A DNA stretch of 64,000 nucleotides from JAWCQZ01 sp038869515 [NCBI: Halobacteria archaeon]. GTDB lineage: Archaea; Halobacteriota; Syntropharchaeia; JACQPP01. Where the stretch lies: the NCBI GenBank assembly GCA_038869515.1, contig JAWCQZ010000006.1:1-64000 (forward strand). Reading direction: 5' to 3'. Shown one piece after another: positions 50,162 through 59,776 of this stretch (positions within the stretch are counted from its first letter, which is position 1; every line of letters begins with the position of its first letter). The notes beneath the pieces were generated by a model. The model was not told where the DNA came from. It ran no database searches and saw nothing but the letters and a program-made list of their open reading frames with translations. The position numbers and the translations under genes were made by a program.

Positions 50162-50848
50162 ATGGCCCGCGACGGGTCGCCTCCCTGGAGGGGGTGGACC
50201 CACATCACCAAACTCGACCCCGACCGGCCCATCGCCCCCGAGGCGGTGAAGGCGGTCGCCGAGGGGGGGACGAGCGCCGTCATGGTGTCGGGGACCCAGA
50301 ACGTCACCTCGAAGAAAATCGCGCGCCTGGTGGAGTTGCTCCGGCCCTACGACCTGCCGAAGGTCCTGGAGCCGGTGGACGGCTCGATGGTGACCTACGA
50401 CCCCTTCGATTACGTCTTCGTCCCCACCGTGCTCAACAGCGGGAATCCCGCCTTCATCGTCGGCAAGCACGCGGCCTGGCTGAAGCGGGGCGAGGTCCGG
50501 TGGGAGCGGGTGGTCCCCGAGGCCTACCTGGTGCTGAACCCCGACTCCGCCGTGGGGCGTCTCACCCAGGCCAAGCCCCTCGACGCCGAGACGGCGGCGG
50601 CCTACGCGGCGGCGGCGGAGGGATACTTCAACTTCCCGGTCGTCTACATCGAGTGCTCCGGGACCTTCGGCAGCCCGGAGGTGGTGGAGGCGGTGAAGAG
50701 GCGGCTGAAGGGGGCCGCGCTCTTCTACGGCGGGGGCATCGACGGCGCGGAGAGGGCGAAGACGATGAAGCGGTGGGCCGACGCCGTCGTGGTGGGGAAC
50801 GTCCTCTACGAGAAGGGGCTCGACGCCTACCTCGAGACCGTTGTCTGA
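50162..50848 (+). CDS. Geranylgeranylglyceryl phosphate synthase
   Basis: Predicted 228-aa TIM-barrel enzyme that joins geranylgeranyl diphosphate to glycerol-1-phosphate, the first committed step of archaeal membrane lipids. Motifs: HITKLDPDRP, GGTSAVMVSGTQNVT, FVPTVLNSGNPAFIVGKHA, YIECSG and the phosphate-binding YGGGIDGAERAKTM with ADAVVVGN. One base after rpo11; followed after one base by the aspartate dehydrogenase ATG. Confirms ether lipids on G1P. Confidence 0.93.
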   Translation: MARDGSPPWRGWTHITKLDPDRPIAPEAVKAVAEGGTSAVMVSGTQNVTSKKIARLVELLRPYDLPKVLEPVDGSMVTYDPFDYVFVPTVLNSGNPAFIVGKHAAWLKRGEVRWERVVPEAYLVLNPDSAVGRLTQAKPLDAETAAAYAAAAEGYFNFPVVYIECSGTFGSPEVVEAVKRRLKGAALFYGGGIDGAERAKTMKRWADAVVVGNVLYEKGLDAYLETVV

Positions 50849-50849
50849 C

Positions 50850-51641
50850 ATGGCGGTCCGCGTCGGGCTCATCGGCTGCGGCGCCATCGGGCGCGCCCTC
50901 GCCCGCGCGGTCTCCCGCGGGGAGGTCCCTGGCGCGCGGATGGCGCTCCTCTTCGACGCGGATCCCGCACGGGCCCGCTCCCTCGCCGCGGCCCTGAGGC
51001 CGCGGCCGCGCGTCGCCCCCGCCTTCGCGGAGTTCCAGCGCGCCGCCCCCCTCGACGTGGCGGTGGAGGCCGCTTCCCAGGAGGCCGCCGCGGAGTATGC
51101 GGTCCCGCTGCTCGCCGCCGGCCGCGACCTGCTGGTGATGAGCGCGGGGGTTCTCCTCCGGCCCCGGTGGCTCGCCCGGGCGGAAGCGGCGGCGCGGAGG
51201 TCGGGGGCGCGCCTGGTGGTCCCCTCCGGTGCAGTCGCGGGGCTCGACGGGCTCCGGGCGATCCGGGACGAGATCGAATCGGTCGCCCTCACCACCCGGA
51301 AGCCCCCCGCCTCTCTGGGATTGAAAGTCTCCCGCCGGAGGCTCCTCTACGCGGGACCGGCGCGGGAGGCGGTCCGGAGGTTCCCGAGGAACGTCAACGT
51401 CGCCGCCACCCTCGCCGCAGCGACCCTCGGGGGGGAGAGGACCCGCGTCCGGCTGGTGGCGGAGCCGGGGCTGCGGAGGAACATCCACGAAATCGAGGCT
51501 CGGGGAGGGTTCGGGCGGATGGCGTTCCTCCTCGAGAACGTCCCGAGCCCGGAGAACCCCGCCACGTCGCGGCTCGCCATCCGGTCCGCCGTGGAGGCGC
51601 TGCGGGGGCTGGCGGGCGGGCCGGTGAGGGTGGGGAGTTGA
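50850..51641 (+). CDS. nadX: L-aspartate dehydrogenase
   Basis: Predicted 263-aa NAD(P)-dependent enzyme making iminoaspartate for NAD synthesis. Rossmann motif GLIGCGAIGRALARAV at the N-terminus; then the family's VVPSGAVAGLDGLRAI, FPRNVNVAATLAAATLGG and HEIEARGGFGRM with the catalytic His. ATG at 50850 lies one base after the preceding stop; an upstream TTG is less likely. nadA and nadC are not in the window. Confidence 0.88.
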   Translation: MAVRVGLIGCGAIGRALARAVSRGEVPGARMALLFDADPARARSLAAALRPRPRVAPAFAEFQRAAPLDVAVEAASQEAAAEYAVPLLAAGRDLLVMSAGVLLRPRWLARAEAAARRSGARLVVPSGAVAGLDGLRAIRDEIESVALTTRKPPASLGLKVSRRRLLYAGPAREAVRRFPRNVNVAATLAAATLGGERTRVRLVAEPGLRRNIHEIEARGGFGRMAFLLENVPSPENPATSRLAIRSAVEALRGLAGGPVRVGS

Positions 51642-51694
51642 CGGGCGCCGGGGCGACCGCCACCATTTTTTAACCCTCCGTGCGAAGAGCCGCC

Positions 51695-53635
51695 ATGGCC
51701 TCCGACGACCTGGGCGCCCTCCCCGTCGGGGAGCGCTTCTTCCCCACCGCCCGGCTGGAGGAGGCGCGGAGGCGGGCCCGGGAGGACCCCGGGGGGTTCT
51801 GGGCGCCCATCGCCCGCAACCTGGACTGGACCCGGACCTGGGACCAGGTCCTCGACTGGTCGGAGCCCCCCTTCGCGAAGTGGTTCAAGGGCGGGGTCCT
51901 GAACGCTTCCGCCAACTGCCTCGACCGCCACCTGGCGACCTGGCGGCGGAACAAGGCGGCCCTCCTCTGGGAGGGGGAGCCGGGGGACCGGCGGGCGCTC
52001 ACCTACCAGGACCTCCACCGGGAGGTGAACCGGTTCGCCTCGGGGCTCCGGAAACTCGGGGTCGGCAAGGGGGACCGGGTCACCCTCTACATGCCGATGG
52101 TCCCGGAGGCCATCGTCGGGATGCTCGCCTGCGCCCGGCTCGGCGCGACCCACTCGGTGGTCTTCTCCGGCTTCTCGGCGCAGAGCCTCGCCGACCGCAT
52201 CAATGACGCGAAGGCGAAGGTGCTCCTCACCGCGGACGGCGCCTACCGGAGGGGGAACGTCGTCCCGCTGAAGACCACGGCGGACGAGGCGGTGAAGCGC
52301 TGCCCGTCGGTGGAGAGGGTGGTTGTCCTCCAGCGCACCGGCAGCGACATCTCCTGGACGAAGGGGCGCGACCTCTGGTGGAGCGAGGTCGTGACCTCGG
52401 GCGACGCCGCCGTCGCCCCGGAGCCGGTGGGGGCGGACCACCCGCTCTACATCCTCTACACCTCGGGGACGACCGGCAGGCCCAAGGGGTGCGTCCACGC
52501 CACCGGAGGATACCTGGTGTGGCTCTGGGCGACGATGGAGTGGGTCTTCGACATCCGGGACGAGGACGTCTACTGGTGCACCGCCGACGTGGGGTGGGTC
52601 ACCGGCCACTCCTACGTCGCCTACGGACCGCTGCTGCGGGGGGCGACCCAGGTGATCTACGAGGGGGCCCCCGACACCCCCGGCCCCGACCGGTGGTGGT
52701 CCCTGGTGGACCGCTGCAAGGTGAACACCCTCTACACCACTCCGACGGCAATTCGGATGTTCATGAGACTCGGAGAGGAGTGGCCGAAAAAGCACGACCT
52801 CACCAGCCTCCGGCTCCTCGGGAGCGTGGGCGAGCCCATCAACGCCGAGGCGTGGCGCTGGTACCGCCGGAACATCGGCCGCGATCTCCTCCCCATCGTG
52901 GACACCTGGTGGCAGACCGAGACCGGGGGCATCATGATCTCCCCGGCGCCCGGCCTCGGGCTCGTCCCCCTCAAGCCCGGCTCGGCCACCCTCCCCCTCC
53001 CGGGGATCGAGGCGGAGGTGGTGGACGAGAAGGGGCAGCCATGCCCGCCGGGCGGGAAGGGGTTCATCGTCATCCGGAAGCCGTGGCCCGGAATGTTCGC
53101 GACGCTCTGGGGCGACCCGGAGCGGTTCAAGCAGGTCTACTGGTCGAGGTTCCCCGAGACCTACTACCCCGGGGACTACGCGGTCCGGGACGGCGACGGA
53201 TACTTCTGGTTCCTCGGGCGGGCCGACGAGGTCATCAAGGTGGCGGGCCACCGGCTCGGGACCCTCGAAATCGAGAGCGCGCTGGTGAGCCACCCCTCGG
53301 TGGCCGAGGCGGCCGCGGCCGGGGTCCCCGACGCGGTGAAGGGGGAGGTCATCGCCGCATTCGCGGTGCTCCGGCAGGGGAAGCAGCCGAGCGACGCGCT
53401 CAAGAAAGAGCTCCGCGACCACGTGCGGAAGGTCATCGGCCCGGTCGCCACGCCGGAGCAGATCTACTTCGCCACCAAGTTGCCGAAAACCCGCAGCGGG
53501 AAAATCATGCGGCGGGTGGTGAAGGCGGTCATGAGCGGCCAGCCGGTCGGGGACATCTCGACCCTCGAGGACGAGGCGAGCGTCGCCGAGATGAAGGCGG
53601 CGCACGACGAACTGGCGAGGGAGATGAAGGGGTAG
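51695..53635 (+). CDS. acs: Acetyl-CoA synthetase (AMP-forming)
   Basis: Predicted 646-aa enzyme that activates acetate to acetyl-CoA. The acetyl-CoA synthetase N-terminal domain is followed by [20 protein letters not shown] (P-loop), [10 protein letters not shown], the hinge and core motif [20 protein letters not shown] and the C-terminal [12 protein letters not shown] with the lysine that is often acetylated. Length is typical. The ATG at 51695 follows a TTTTTTAA element by 22-31 bases, so a leaderless start is likely; a GTG at 51680 is the alternative. Confidence 0.93.
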   Translation: MASDDLGALPVGERFFPTARLEEARRRAREDPGGFWAPIARNLDWTRTWDQVLDWSEPPFAKWFKGGVLNASANCLDRHLATWRRNKAALLWEGEPGDRRALTYQDLHREVNRFASGLRKLGVGKGDRVTLYMPMVPEAIVGMLACARLGATHSVVFSGFSAQSLADRINDAKAKVLLTADGAYRRGNVVPLKTTADEAVKRCPSVERVVVLQRTGSDISWTKGRDLWWSEVVTSGDAAVAPEPVGADHPLYILYTSGTTGRPKGCVHATGGYLVWLWATMEWVFDIRDEDVYWCTADVGWVTGHSYVAYGPLLRGATQVIYEGAPDTPGPDRWWSLVDRCKVNTLYTTPTAIRMFMRLGEEWPKKHDLTSLRLLGSVGEPINAEAWRWYRRNIGRDLLPIVDTWWQTETGGIMISPAPGLGLVPLKPGSATLPLPGIEAEVVDEKGQPCPPGGKGFIVIRKPWPGMFATLWGDPERFKQVYWSRFPETYYPGDYAVRDGDGYFWFLGRADEVIKVAGHRLGTLEIESALVSHPSVAEAAAAGVPDAVKGEVIAAFAVLRQGKQPSDALKKELRDHVRKVIGPVATPEQIYFATKLPKTRSGKIMRRVVKAVMSGQPVGDISTLEDEASVAEMKAAHDELAREMKG

Positions 53636-53673
53636 CCACCCCCCCATTTTCTTCGGGAGGTCGTTGACGCGGG

Positions 53674-54852
53674 ATGGCCCGCGACTCCGTCCTGCTCATC
53701 ACCACTCGGTCGCTCCGCGGGTTCTCGACGGGTCTCCTCGCGGTGCTCATCGGGCCCTACCTCGCAGGGCTCGGATATGGCCCTGGGGCCGTGGGGCTCC
53801 TGGTCGCCCTCCCGGTCGCGGGGGGCGCGGCGTGGACCCTCCTGGCGCTCCTCAAGGCCGACGCCTTCGGCCGACGGCGGATGCTCGCCCTCTTCTCCCT
53901 CCTCGGGGCGGCCTCAGCCCTCGGCCTTTTCCTCACCCCCGAGCCGGCGGTCCTCGTGCTCGCCCTCCTCGCGGGCGGCCTCGCCCTCTCCGGCGCAGAC
54001 GCGGCCGCCTTCATCCCGGTGGAGCAGGCGCTCCTCCCCCAGACCGTCCCCCCCGAGAGGCGGAACCGCCTCTTCGGCTCCTACGCCACGGCGGGGACCC
54101 TCTCCATCGCCCTCGGCGCCCTCGCGGCGGGGGCGGGGGAGGCGCTGCGGGCGGGGGCGGGGGAGCGGGTGCTCTTCCTCCTCCCCGCCGCCCTCAATCT
54201 CGCCGCCTTCGCCCTCTACCTCACCCTCTCCCCCCTCGTGGAGCGCGCGGGAGCGGCCCGGAGCCTGCGGACCGACCCGGAGTCGCGGGGGCGGGTCGCC
54301 CGCCTCGGCCTCCTCTTCTCCCTCGACTCCTTCGCCGGGGGGTTCGTCCTCTACTCCCTCGTGGCCTACTGGTTCCACCACCGGTTCGGGTGGGACCTGG
54401 CGGCCCTCGGGCCCCTGCTGTTCGCCGTGAACGCCCTGGTGGCGCTCTCCTTCCCGCTGGCGGCCCGCCTCGGCGACCGGTTCGGCTTGGTGAACACGAT
54501 GGTCTTCACCCACCTGCCCTCCGATTTCCTCCTCATGGCGGTCCCCTTCATGCCGACCGCGGAGGCTTCGGCCGCCCTCTGGTTGGTCCGGGCGCCCTTG
54601 AGCCAGATGGACGTCCCGACCCGGCAGGCCTACACGGTGGCCATCGTCCCCCCGGAGGAGCGGACCGCCGCCGCGGGGCTCACCCACCTCGCCCGCACCG
54701 CGGCCCAGGCCCCGGCGCCCTGGGTCTCGGGGTGGAGCCTCTCGCTGGCGGCCTCCGCCCCTTTCCTCTTCGGCGGGGGGCTGAAGGTGGCCTACGACCT
54801 GATGCTCTACCGCGCGTTCCGCAGGGTGAAGCCCCTGGAAGGGCGGGGCTAG
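53674..54852 (+). CDS. MFS transporter
   Basis: Predicted 392-aa membrane carrier with about 12 hydrophobic segments. The loop 2-3 motif is replaced by LKADAFGRRRMLALFSLLGA, and the second-half counterpart reads AARLGDRFGLVNTMVFTHLP. It lies 38 bases after acs on the same strand, so export or uptake of a related metabolite is possible but unproven. Stops overlap with the convergent methionine synthase gene by 4 bases. Confidence 0.82.
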   Translation: MARDSVLLITTRSLRGFSTGLLAVLIGPYLAGLGYGPGAVGLLVALPVAGGAAWTLLALLKADAFGRRRMLALFSLLGAASALGLFLTPEPAVLVLALLAGGLALSGADAAAFIPVEQALLPQTVPPERRNRLFGSYATAGTLSIALGALAAGAGEALRAGAGERVLFLLPAALNLAAFALYLTLSPLVERAGAARSLRTDPESRGRVARLGLLFSLDSFAGGFVLYSLVAYWFHHRFGWDLAALGPLLFAVNALVALSFPLAARLGDRFGLVNTMVFTHLPSDFLLMAVPFMPTAEASAALWLVRAPLSQMDVPTRQAYTVAIVPPEERTAAAGLTHLARTAAQAPAPWVSGWSLSLAASAPFLFGGGLKVAYDLMLYRAFRRVKPLEGRG

Positions 54853-55835
54853 GAGTATTTCGCGCGGAGCTGGCGGGCCGCCGCCGCCATGTTCCTCAAC
54901 TTGGCGTTGGCGATCTCGCGGGGGAGCAGTTTGAGGCCGCAGTCGGGGTTGACGTAGATTTTCTCCACGCCGACGATGTCGATGCCCCGCTCGAGGTTCT
55001 TCACGATCTGCTCCACCGGCTCGGCCACCCGGGTGTGGGCGTCCATGCACCCCATGCCCAGGTCCTTGGTGAGTTCGTGCTCCTCGAAGAGGTCGAGGGT
55101 CCGGAAGTCGTTGTTGAGGAATTCCAGAGCGAACTGGTCCACCGGGATATCGAGCATGTCGGGGTAGACCTTGGAGAAGTCGCCGTAGCAGGAGTGCATG
55201 CCGGTGTAGGCCTTCACGCCGCGCACGGTGGCCCGGGTCACCTCGACGAAGAGTTCCATCTCCTCCGGCCGCGAGGAGAATGCGGGCTCGTCGATCTGGA
55301 TGAAGTCGGCCCCCGCCGCCACGAGGGTCTTGCACTCCTGGTTGAGGGCTTTGGCGAGGGCCATCATCGCCTCCGCGCGGGTGTCGTAGGCCTCGATGAA
55401 GGACCAGTCGGCGATGGTGTAGGCCCCGGTGATGGGGACCTTGACCGGACGGTCGGTGACCGAGCGGAGGAACTTCAACTCCTCCACCAGCATGGGGCCC
55501 CGGTACTTGATTTCGCTGAAAATCGCCGGCCGGTCGTAGTAGTTGTTGCCCCACACCCGCACGGGGCCGTAGAAGCGGAATCCGTCGAGCCGCTTGGCGA
55601 AATACTCGGTCATCTCGTCGCGCCGCATCTCGCCGTCCCACAGGATGTCGATGCCGATCTTCTCGTGGTCCCGGACCGTCGTGACGACCGCGTCGTCGAA
55701 GGCCTCGTTCAACTGCTCGTCGGTGATGCGCCCCGCCCGGTGGGCCTGGAGGGCCAGCCGGAGCCAACGGGGCCGGGGATGGGAGCCGATGATGGTCGTC
55801 GGCAGGACGGGCAGCCCCGCGATTTTCCTGCCCAT
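54849..55835 (-). CDS. Core-MetE methionine synthase, zinc-binding catalytic protein
   Basis: Predicted 328-aa protein equal to the C-terminal catalytic half of MetE. It transfers a methyl group to homocysteine. Visible: LPTTIIGSHPRPRWLR, IQIDEPAFSSR, the zinc ligands His and Cys in TGMHSCYGD and the later Cys in VNPDCGLK. The folate-binding N-terminal half of bacterial MetE is absent, so the donor is probably a methyl-corrinoid protein rather than methyl-folate. Its ATG overlaps the stop of the upstream paralog (ATGA), so both are made together. Confidence 0.85.
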   Translation of the reverse strand: MGRKIAGLPVLPTTIIGSHPRPRWLRLALQAHRAGRITDEQLNEAFDDAVVTTVRDHEKIGIDILWDGEMRRDEMTEYFAKRLDGFRFYGPVRVWGNNYYDRPAIFSEIKYRGPMLVEELKFLRSVTDRPVKVPITGAYTIADWSFIEAYDTRAEAMMALAKALNQECKTLVAAGADFIQIDEPAFSSRPEEMELFVEVTRATVRGVKAYTGMHSCYGDFSKVYPDMLDIPVDQFALEFLNNDFRTLDLFEEHELTKDLGMGCMDAHTRVAEPVEQIVKNLERGIDIVGVEKIYVNPDCGLKLLPREIANAKLRNMAAAARQLRAKYS

Positions 55836-56785
55836 CACGACACCCCCTTCGCGACGCGGGAGAGGAGGACCAGTTTGCGCTTGGCGACGGCCCGCGGGAT
55901 GAACTCGAGGCCGCAGGAGGAGGTGATGAGGAGTTCGGCGGGCTTCGCCTTGGCGGCGATTTTCTGGACGCGGGCCCGCACGGCCGCCGGGTCCTCCATC
56001 TTGGTGTTCCGGCCGTTGACGCACCCGAGAGCCAGGACACGCCCCTCCATCTTCGGCAGGGGCACGCCGTCGGAGGTGGCGTCCACCACGACGCCGCCGG
56101 CCATCTCCAGGAGCCCGCTCAGCACTTTCTGCGTGGGTTTCCCGAAGTAGAGGGAGACGAGGGTCGTCGCCTTCCGCCCCTTGAGGACCGGGGCGAGGGC
56201 GAGGCGGGCGAGGTCGAGGTCCTTCGGGTTCGCCGCGAGCGCGGGCTCGTCGAACTGGAGGAGTTTCGCCCCGGCCCGCTCCAGCGACGCCGCCTCCTTC
56301 TTGAGCGCCTCGGCGTAGGCCCTCGCGACCCTCTCGACCGAGCCGTAGTGGTGGTCCTCGGAGTAGCGGGCGAGGGTGACCGGGCCGGGGAGGACCCCCT
56401 TGACCCGAGGGGCGGAGCGCCGGGCGGATTTCGCGTCGGCCGCGAAGGCGGGCGCCGACCAGGAGACCGCCCCGCGGATCCGCGGCCGCCGGTAGTAGAA
56501 GTTGTTGTCGGCGAACCGGATGAGCCCCCCCATCTCGATCCCCTTGAGGCGGGCGCAGAGGGAGACCGGCCCGTCGTCCCACTTGAGTTGCCCGTCGGTG
56601 ACCCAGGCGACCCCGGAGGTTTTCTGTTCCCGGACCACCTCGGCGAGGGCCCGGTCGTAGGCCTTGGAGACCTCCGGGCCGGGGCGGGCCTTGGGGTGCT
56701 TCTGGAGCCCCAGGCTCTTCTTGAGGACCTTGACCAGGGAGTCGGGGCGGGGGTAGGAGCCGAAGTTCATCGCCCGGGCGGCCAT
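55835..56785 (-). CDS. MetE-like partner lacking the HxC zinc ligands
   Basis: Predicted 316-aa paralog of the next gene with the same barrel: MNFGSYPRPDSLVKVL, VAWVTDGQLKWDDGP, LLQFDEPALAANP and a late TSSCGLEFIPR. Where the catalytic gene has MHSC, this one has SLYFGK, so two zinc ligands are missing while the late Cys remains. It may bind the methyl donor or act as the regulatory half of a heterodimer. The ATG at 56785 lies about 25-33 bases after a GTATTATC-type TATA element. Confidence 0.75.
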   Translation of the reverse strand: MAARAMNFGSYPRPDSLVKVLKKSLGLQKHPKARPGPEVSKAYDRALAEVVREQKTSGVAWVTDGQLKWDDGPVSLCARLKGIEMGGLIRFADNNFYYRRPRIRGAVSWSAPAFAADAKSARRSAPRVKGVLPGPVTLARYSEDHHYGSVERVARAYAEALKKEAASLERAGAKLLQFDEPALAANPKDLDLARLALAPVLKGRKATTLVSLYFGKPTQKVLSGLLEMAGGVVVDATSDGVPLPKMEGRVLALGCVNGRNTKMEDPAAVRARVQKIAAKAKPAELLITSSCGLEFIPRAVAKRKLVLLSRVAKGVS

Positions 56786-56934
56786 GGGGGGAGGGGAGGT
56801 AGAAGGGTGATAATACTTGCCCCCAAATGGGCCCAGGAAGAGGGGGGGCACGGGCCCGGCGGGTCGCCGCCGAGTCCCCGCCTCGCACGGGTGCGCCGGG
56901 ACAACTTATCGTTGCCCCGGCGTCCCCTGGGGAT

Positions 56935-57009
56935 GGGCGCGTGGCCAAGCCAGGACAAGGCACCAGTTTCCTAAACTGGGGATCAGGGGTTCAAATCCCC
57001 TCGCGCCCG
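56935..57009 (+). tRNA. tRNA-Arg(CCT)
   Basis: Acceptor GGGCGCG (56935-56941) pairs with CGCGCCC (57002-57008), discriminator G at 57009. Anticodon stem CCAGT/ACTGG encloses loop TTCCTAA, anticodon CCT, reading AGG codons. The T-arm AGGGG-TTCAAAT-CCCCT is perfect. No intron and no encoded CCA. Confidence 0.95.
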
Positions 57010-57138
57010 ACCCCTTGGAGGGGGCTCCGCCCCCATCTCCATTACGGTCCGATTCCTCTCCCCCACCCCCACGCTTTTCGGGGAACATTCACTCCCGTAA
57101 CGCGTAGTTCAATTGGGGTTGCATGCCCAGATCGGGAC

Positions 57139-58221
57139 ATGCCGAATCGGATCATCTTCCACGTGGACATGGACTCCTTCTACGCCTCCGTCGAACTGCT
57201 CGACCACCCGGAGTACCGGGGCAGGCCGCTGGTGGTCGGGGCGGACCCGAAAGAGGGGAGGGGGCGGGGGGTCGTCCTCACCGCCTCCTACGAGGCGCGC
57301 CCCGCCGGGGTCCGCTCCGGGATGCCGATCTCCCGGGCGTGGAAACTCCTCCCCGGCGGCCTCTACGTCCGCCCCCGGTTCGAGAGGTACGAGGAGGTCT
57401 CCCGCCAGGTGATGGGGGTCCTGAGGGGGTTCGCCGACAAGTTCGAGCCGGTCTCCATCGACGAGGCGTTTCTCGACGTCACCGCGCGGACCGGGGGGGA
57501 CTGGGGCCGGGCCGAGGCCCTGGCGGGCGAGGTGAAGGGGGCGGTCCGGGAGCGGGTCGGCCTCACCTGCACGGTGGGCATCGCTCCGAGCAAACTGGTC
57601 GCGAAAATCGCCTCCGACCGGAGGAAGCCCGACGGCCTTACGGCGGTGAAACCGGGGGAAGAGGAGGCGTTCCTCGCCCCCCTCCCGGTCCGGAGTTTGC
57701 CGGGCATCGGCCCGAAGAGCGAGGCGCGGCTGCTGGCGATGGGGATTGAGCGGCTGGAGCAGCTGGCGCGGGCAGACCCGGAGGCCCTCCGGAGGGAGTT
57801 CGGGGTGTGGGGCCCCCGGTTCACCGAGGAGGCGCGGGGGGTGGACCCCGGCCCGGTCGAGGAGTCCACCGAAATCAAATCCATCGGCCGGGAGGGGACC
57901 CTGGAGGAGGACACCGGCGACATGGAGCAGGTCCGGGCCACACTCCGGGGGCTGGCCGACGAGGTGGCCGCCGCCGCGCGGGCGCAGGGGCTGGCGTGGC
58001 GGACGGCGACCCTGAAGGTCCGCTTCTCCAGCTTCGACACCCACACGAGGAGCACCACGACCCGGCAGCCCCGGGAGGGGGCCGGACCCCTCGCCGAGGC
58101 GGTCCTCCGCCTGGCCGACATCTACCGGGAAGAGGTCGAGCGCCGCAAGGTGCGCCACCTGGGGGTGCGGGTCTCGGCCCTCTCCCCCGCGGGGCGGCAA
58201 AAAACGCTCATGGACGGCTGA
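57139..58221 (+). CDS. dinB: Y-family DNA polymerase IV
   Basis: Predicted 360-aa translesion polymerase. The palm motif FHVDMDSFYASVELLD, LTASYEARPAGVRSGMP, the catalytic SIDEAFLDVT and the thumb helix-hairpin-helix LPGIGPKSEARLLAMG are all present, followed by the little-finger domain. The C-terminus ends RQKTLMDG: it keeps the Gln and Leu of a PCNA-binding box but lacks the two aromatic residues, so clamp binding may be weak. Start ATG 57139. Confidence 0.92.
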   Translation: MPNRIIFHVDMDSFYASVELLDHPEYRGRPLVVGADPKEGRGRGVVLTASYEARPAGVRSGMPISRAWKLLPGGLYVRPRFERYEEVSRQVMGVLRGFADKFEPVSIDEAFLDVTARTGGDWGRAEALAGEVKGAVRERVGLTCTVGIAPSKLVAKIASDRRKPDGLTAVKPGEEEAFLAPLPVRSLPGIGPKSEARLLAMGIERLEQLARADPEALRREFGVWGPRFTEEARGVDPGPVEESTEIKSIGREGTLEEDTGDMEQVRATLRGLADEVAAAARAQGLAWRTATLKVRFSSFDTHTRSTTTRQPREGAGPLAEAVLRLADIYREEVERRKVRHLGVRVSALSPAGRQKTLMDG

Positions 58222-58738
58222 CCTCGCGGCGCAGGAGCCCCACCAGATGGGGCAGCTCCGGGAGGAGGATGCGCTTCAGGGCGACGCGGACGCCGTCGGG
58301 GCTCCCCGGGACGCAGAAAATCGCCGTCGACTTGACGACTCCCGCCGTCGCCCGGCTGAGGAAGGCGGCGCTCCCCAGGCGCCGGGTGCTCAGGGAGCGG
58401 AACATCTCCCCGAAGCCCGGCAACTCCTTCTCGAACAGGGGCCGGACCGCCTCCACTGTGACGTCGTCCCGGGTGACTCCCGTCCCGCCGGTCACCACCA
58501 CCACATCCACCTTCTGGACCCATCCCCGGACAGCGGCGGCGATGGCGCGCCGGTCGTCCCGCACCACGCGGTAGTCGGCGACCGTGTGGCCCGCCGCGGC
58601 CAGGAGGTCCCTCGCCGAGCGGCCCGAGGCGTCGGCGGCGGGAGTCTTGGAGGAGGAGACGGTGAGGAGGGCGACGTGGGCCCGGAGTTCCCCGTACTGG
58701 CGCTTGTGCTCCTCGTGGGGCCTCCCATTCGAAACCAT
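58208..58738 (-). CDS. moaB: Molybdenum cofactor protein MoaB
   Basis: Predicted 176-aa molybdopterin adenylyltransferase-fold protein (MogA/MoaB). Motifs: VALLTVSSSKTPAADASGRS, VVVVTGGTGVTRDDVTVEAV, FGEMFRSLS and AIFCVPGSPDGVRVAL. It would serve pterin enzymes such as the aldehyde oxidoreductase at 32.8 kb. The ATG at 58738 gives the usual length. Its 3' end overlaps the convergent dinB gene by 14 bases. Confidence 0.9.
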   Translation of the reverse strand: MVSNGRPHEEHKRQYGELRAHVALLTVSSSKTPAADASGRSARDLLAAAGHTVADYRVVRDDRRAIAAAVRGWVQKVDVVVVTGGTGVTRDDVTVEAVRPLFEKELPGFGEMFRSLSTRRLGSAAFLSRATAGVVKSTAIFCVPGSPDGVRVALKRILLPELPHLVGLLRREVSRP

Positions 58739-58774
58739 CCCGGGTCTTTTCCCTCCCCACGGAAAAGGGCCCCC

Positions 58775-59749
58775 ATGCTTCGGGTGTGGGTGGAGTTCCT
58801 CTCCGCCCGGGAGTTGGCGGCCCACCTCGACCTCCTCGCCCGCCGCCGCATCTCGCCCTGCCTCGCGGTCGAGGGGTGGTCCCCCGACCTGGGGAGCCTC
58901 CTGAAGGGGTGCGCCGCGCGCGGCCTCGAGCCCGGACTCTGGCCCCTCCTGCCGCTGGAGCAGGGCTACTTCCCCAACGAACGGAACCTGGAGCCCTTCG
59001 GCCGACTGCTCTCGGACCTGGTCCACGGGGCCGAAACCGCGGGGGCGGAGCCCGCCTGGATGGTCTTCGACCTCGAGCCGCCGCTCGACCGGGGGGTGGA
59101 GCTCCTGCGCGGCCCGCCGCTGCGGCGGTTCTCCCGGCTCGTGCGGTGGCCGCTGGAGACCCTCCGGCCGGAGCGGTTCGAGGCGGCCCGGCGGAGGCTG
59201 GAGGAGATGGTCCGCCGCCTCCGGAGGGGAGGGTGGCGCACCCTCTGCGCGGCCGCCCCCTTCCTCCTCGACCAGCCCGAGGGCACGGCGGGCCTCGAGG
59301 ACCTGCTCGAGAGCCCGGTCCTCGGGGTCGGGTTCGACCGGGTCTCCTTCATGCTCTACTCCTCCATGCTTCCCGGCCCGGGCGGCCCCGGGGGCAATCC
59401 GGCGTGGGTCCACTCCTACGCACGGGAGGCGCGGAGGAGGCTCGGGGGCGCCGCCGCGGTCTCCCTCGGGGTCACGGGCCGCGGCGTGCTGGAGGTGGAG
59501 ACGCTGATGGCGGGGCCGGAGGTCCTTGCGCGGGACGTGGGGGCCGCCCGGGCAGCCGGAATCGAGGATGTCGCCCTCTACAACCTGGAGGGCTCGCTCC
59601 GCGACCCGGAGGGGTGGCTCGGGGCTCTCCGGGCCCCGGCGCAGGAGCCGCGGGAATCGATTGCGGTAGAGGCCTCTCGGGCCGCGGTGCGAGCGGGAGC
59701 GGTGGCGGCCGAGTGGGGGCGGAAAACCGCGCGAGCCCTCGGGCGCTGA
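58775..59749 (+). CDS. Hypothetical protein, TIM-barrel-like
   Basis: Predicted 324-aa soluble protein. Alternating strands and helices (WVEFLSARELAAHLDLLARR, GLEPGLWPLLPLEQGYFP, AWMVFDLEPPL, FDRVSFMLYSSMLPGPG, EDVALYNLEG) suggest a barrel fold as in some glycosidase-like proteins; the acidic FDLEPP and YNLEG segments lie at strand ends, where catalytic residues often sit. No family recognised. Divergent from moaB with a short gap. Function unknown. Confidence 0.6.
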   Translation: MLRVWVEFLSARELAAHLDLLARRRISPCLAVEGWSPDLGSLLKGCAARGLEPGLWPLLPLEQGYFPNERNLEPFGRLLSDLVHGAETAGAEPAWMVFDLEPPLDRGVELLRGPPLRRFSRLVRWPLETLRPERFEAARRRLEEMVRRLRRGGWRTLCAAAPFLLDQPEGTAGLEDLLESPVLGVGFDRVSFMLYSSMLPGPGGPGGNPAWVHSYAREARRRLGGAAAVSLGVTGRGVLEVETLMAGPEVLARDVGAARAAGIEDVALYNLEGSLRDPEGWLGALRAPAQEPRESIAVEASRAAVRAGAVAAEWGRKTARALGR

Positions 59750-59776
59750 AGTTTCAACAAACCTCGAAGGGTCGGA

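Noticed and set aside
58194-58221. End of dinB as a full PCNA-interacting box
   Set aside because: The sequence has Gln and Leu but lacks the paired aromatic residues, so a canonical clamp-binding motif is not supported.
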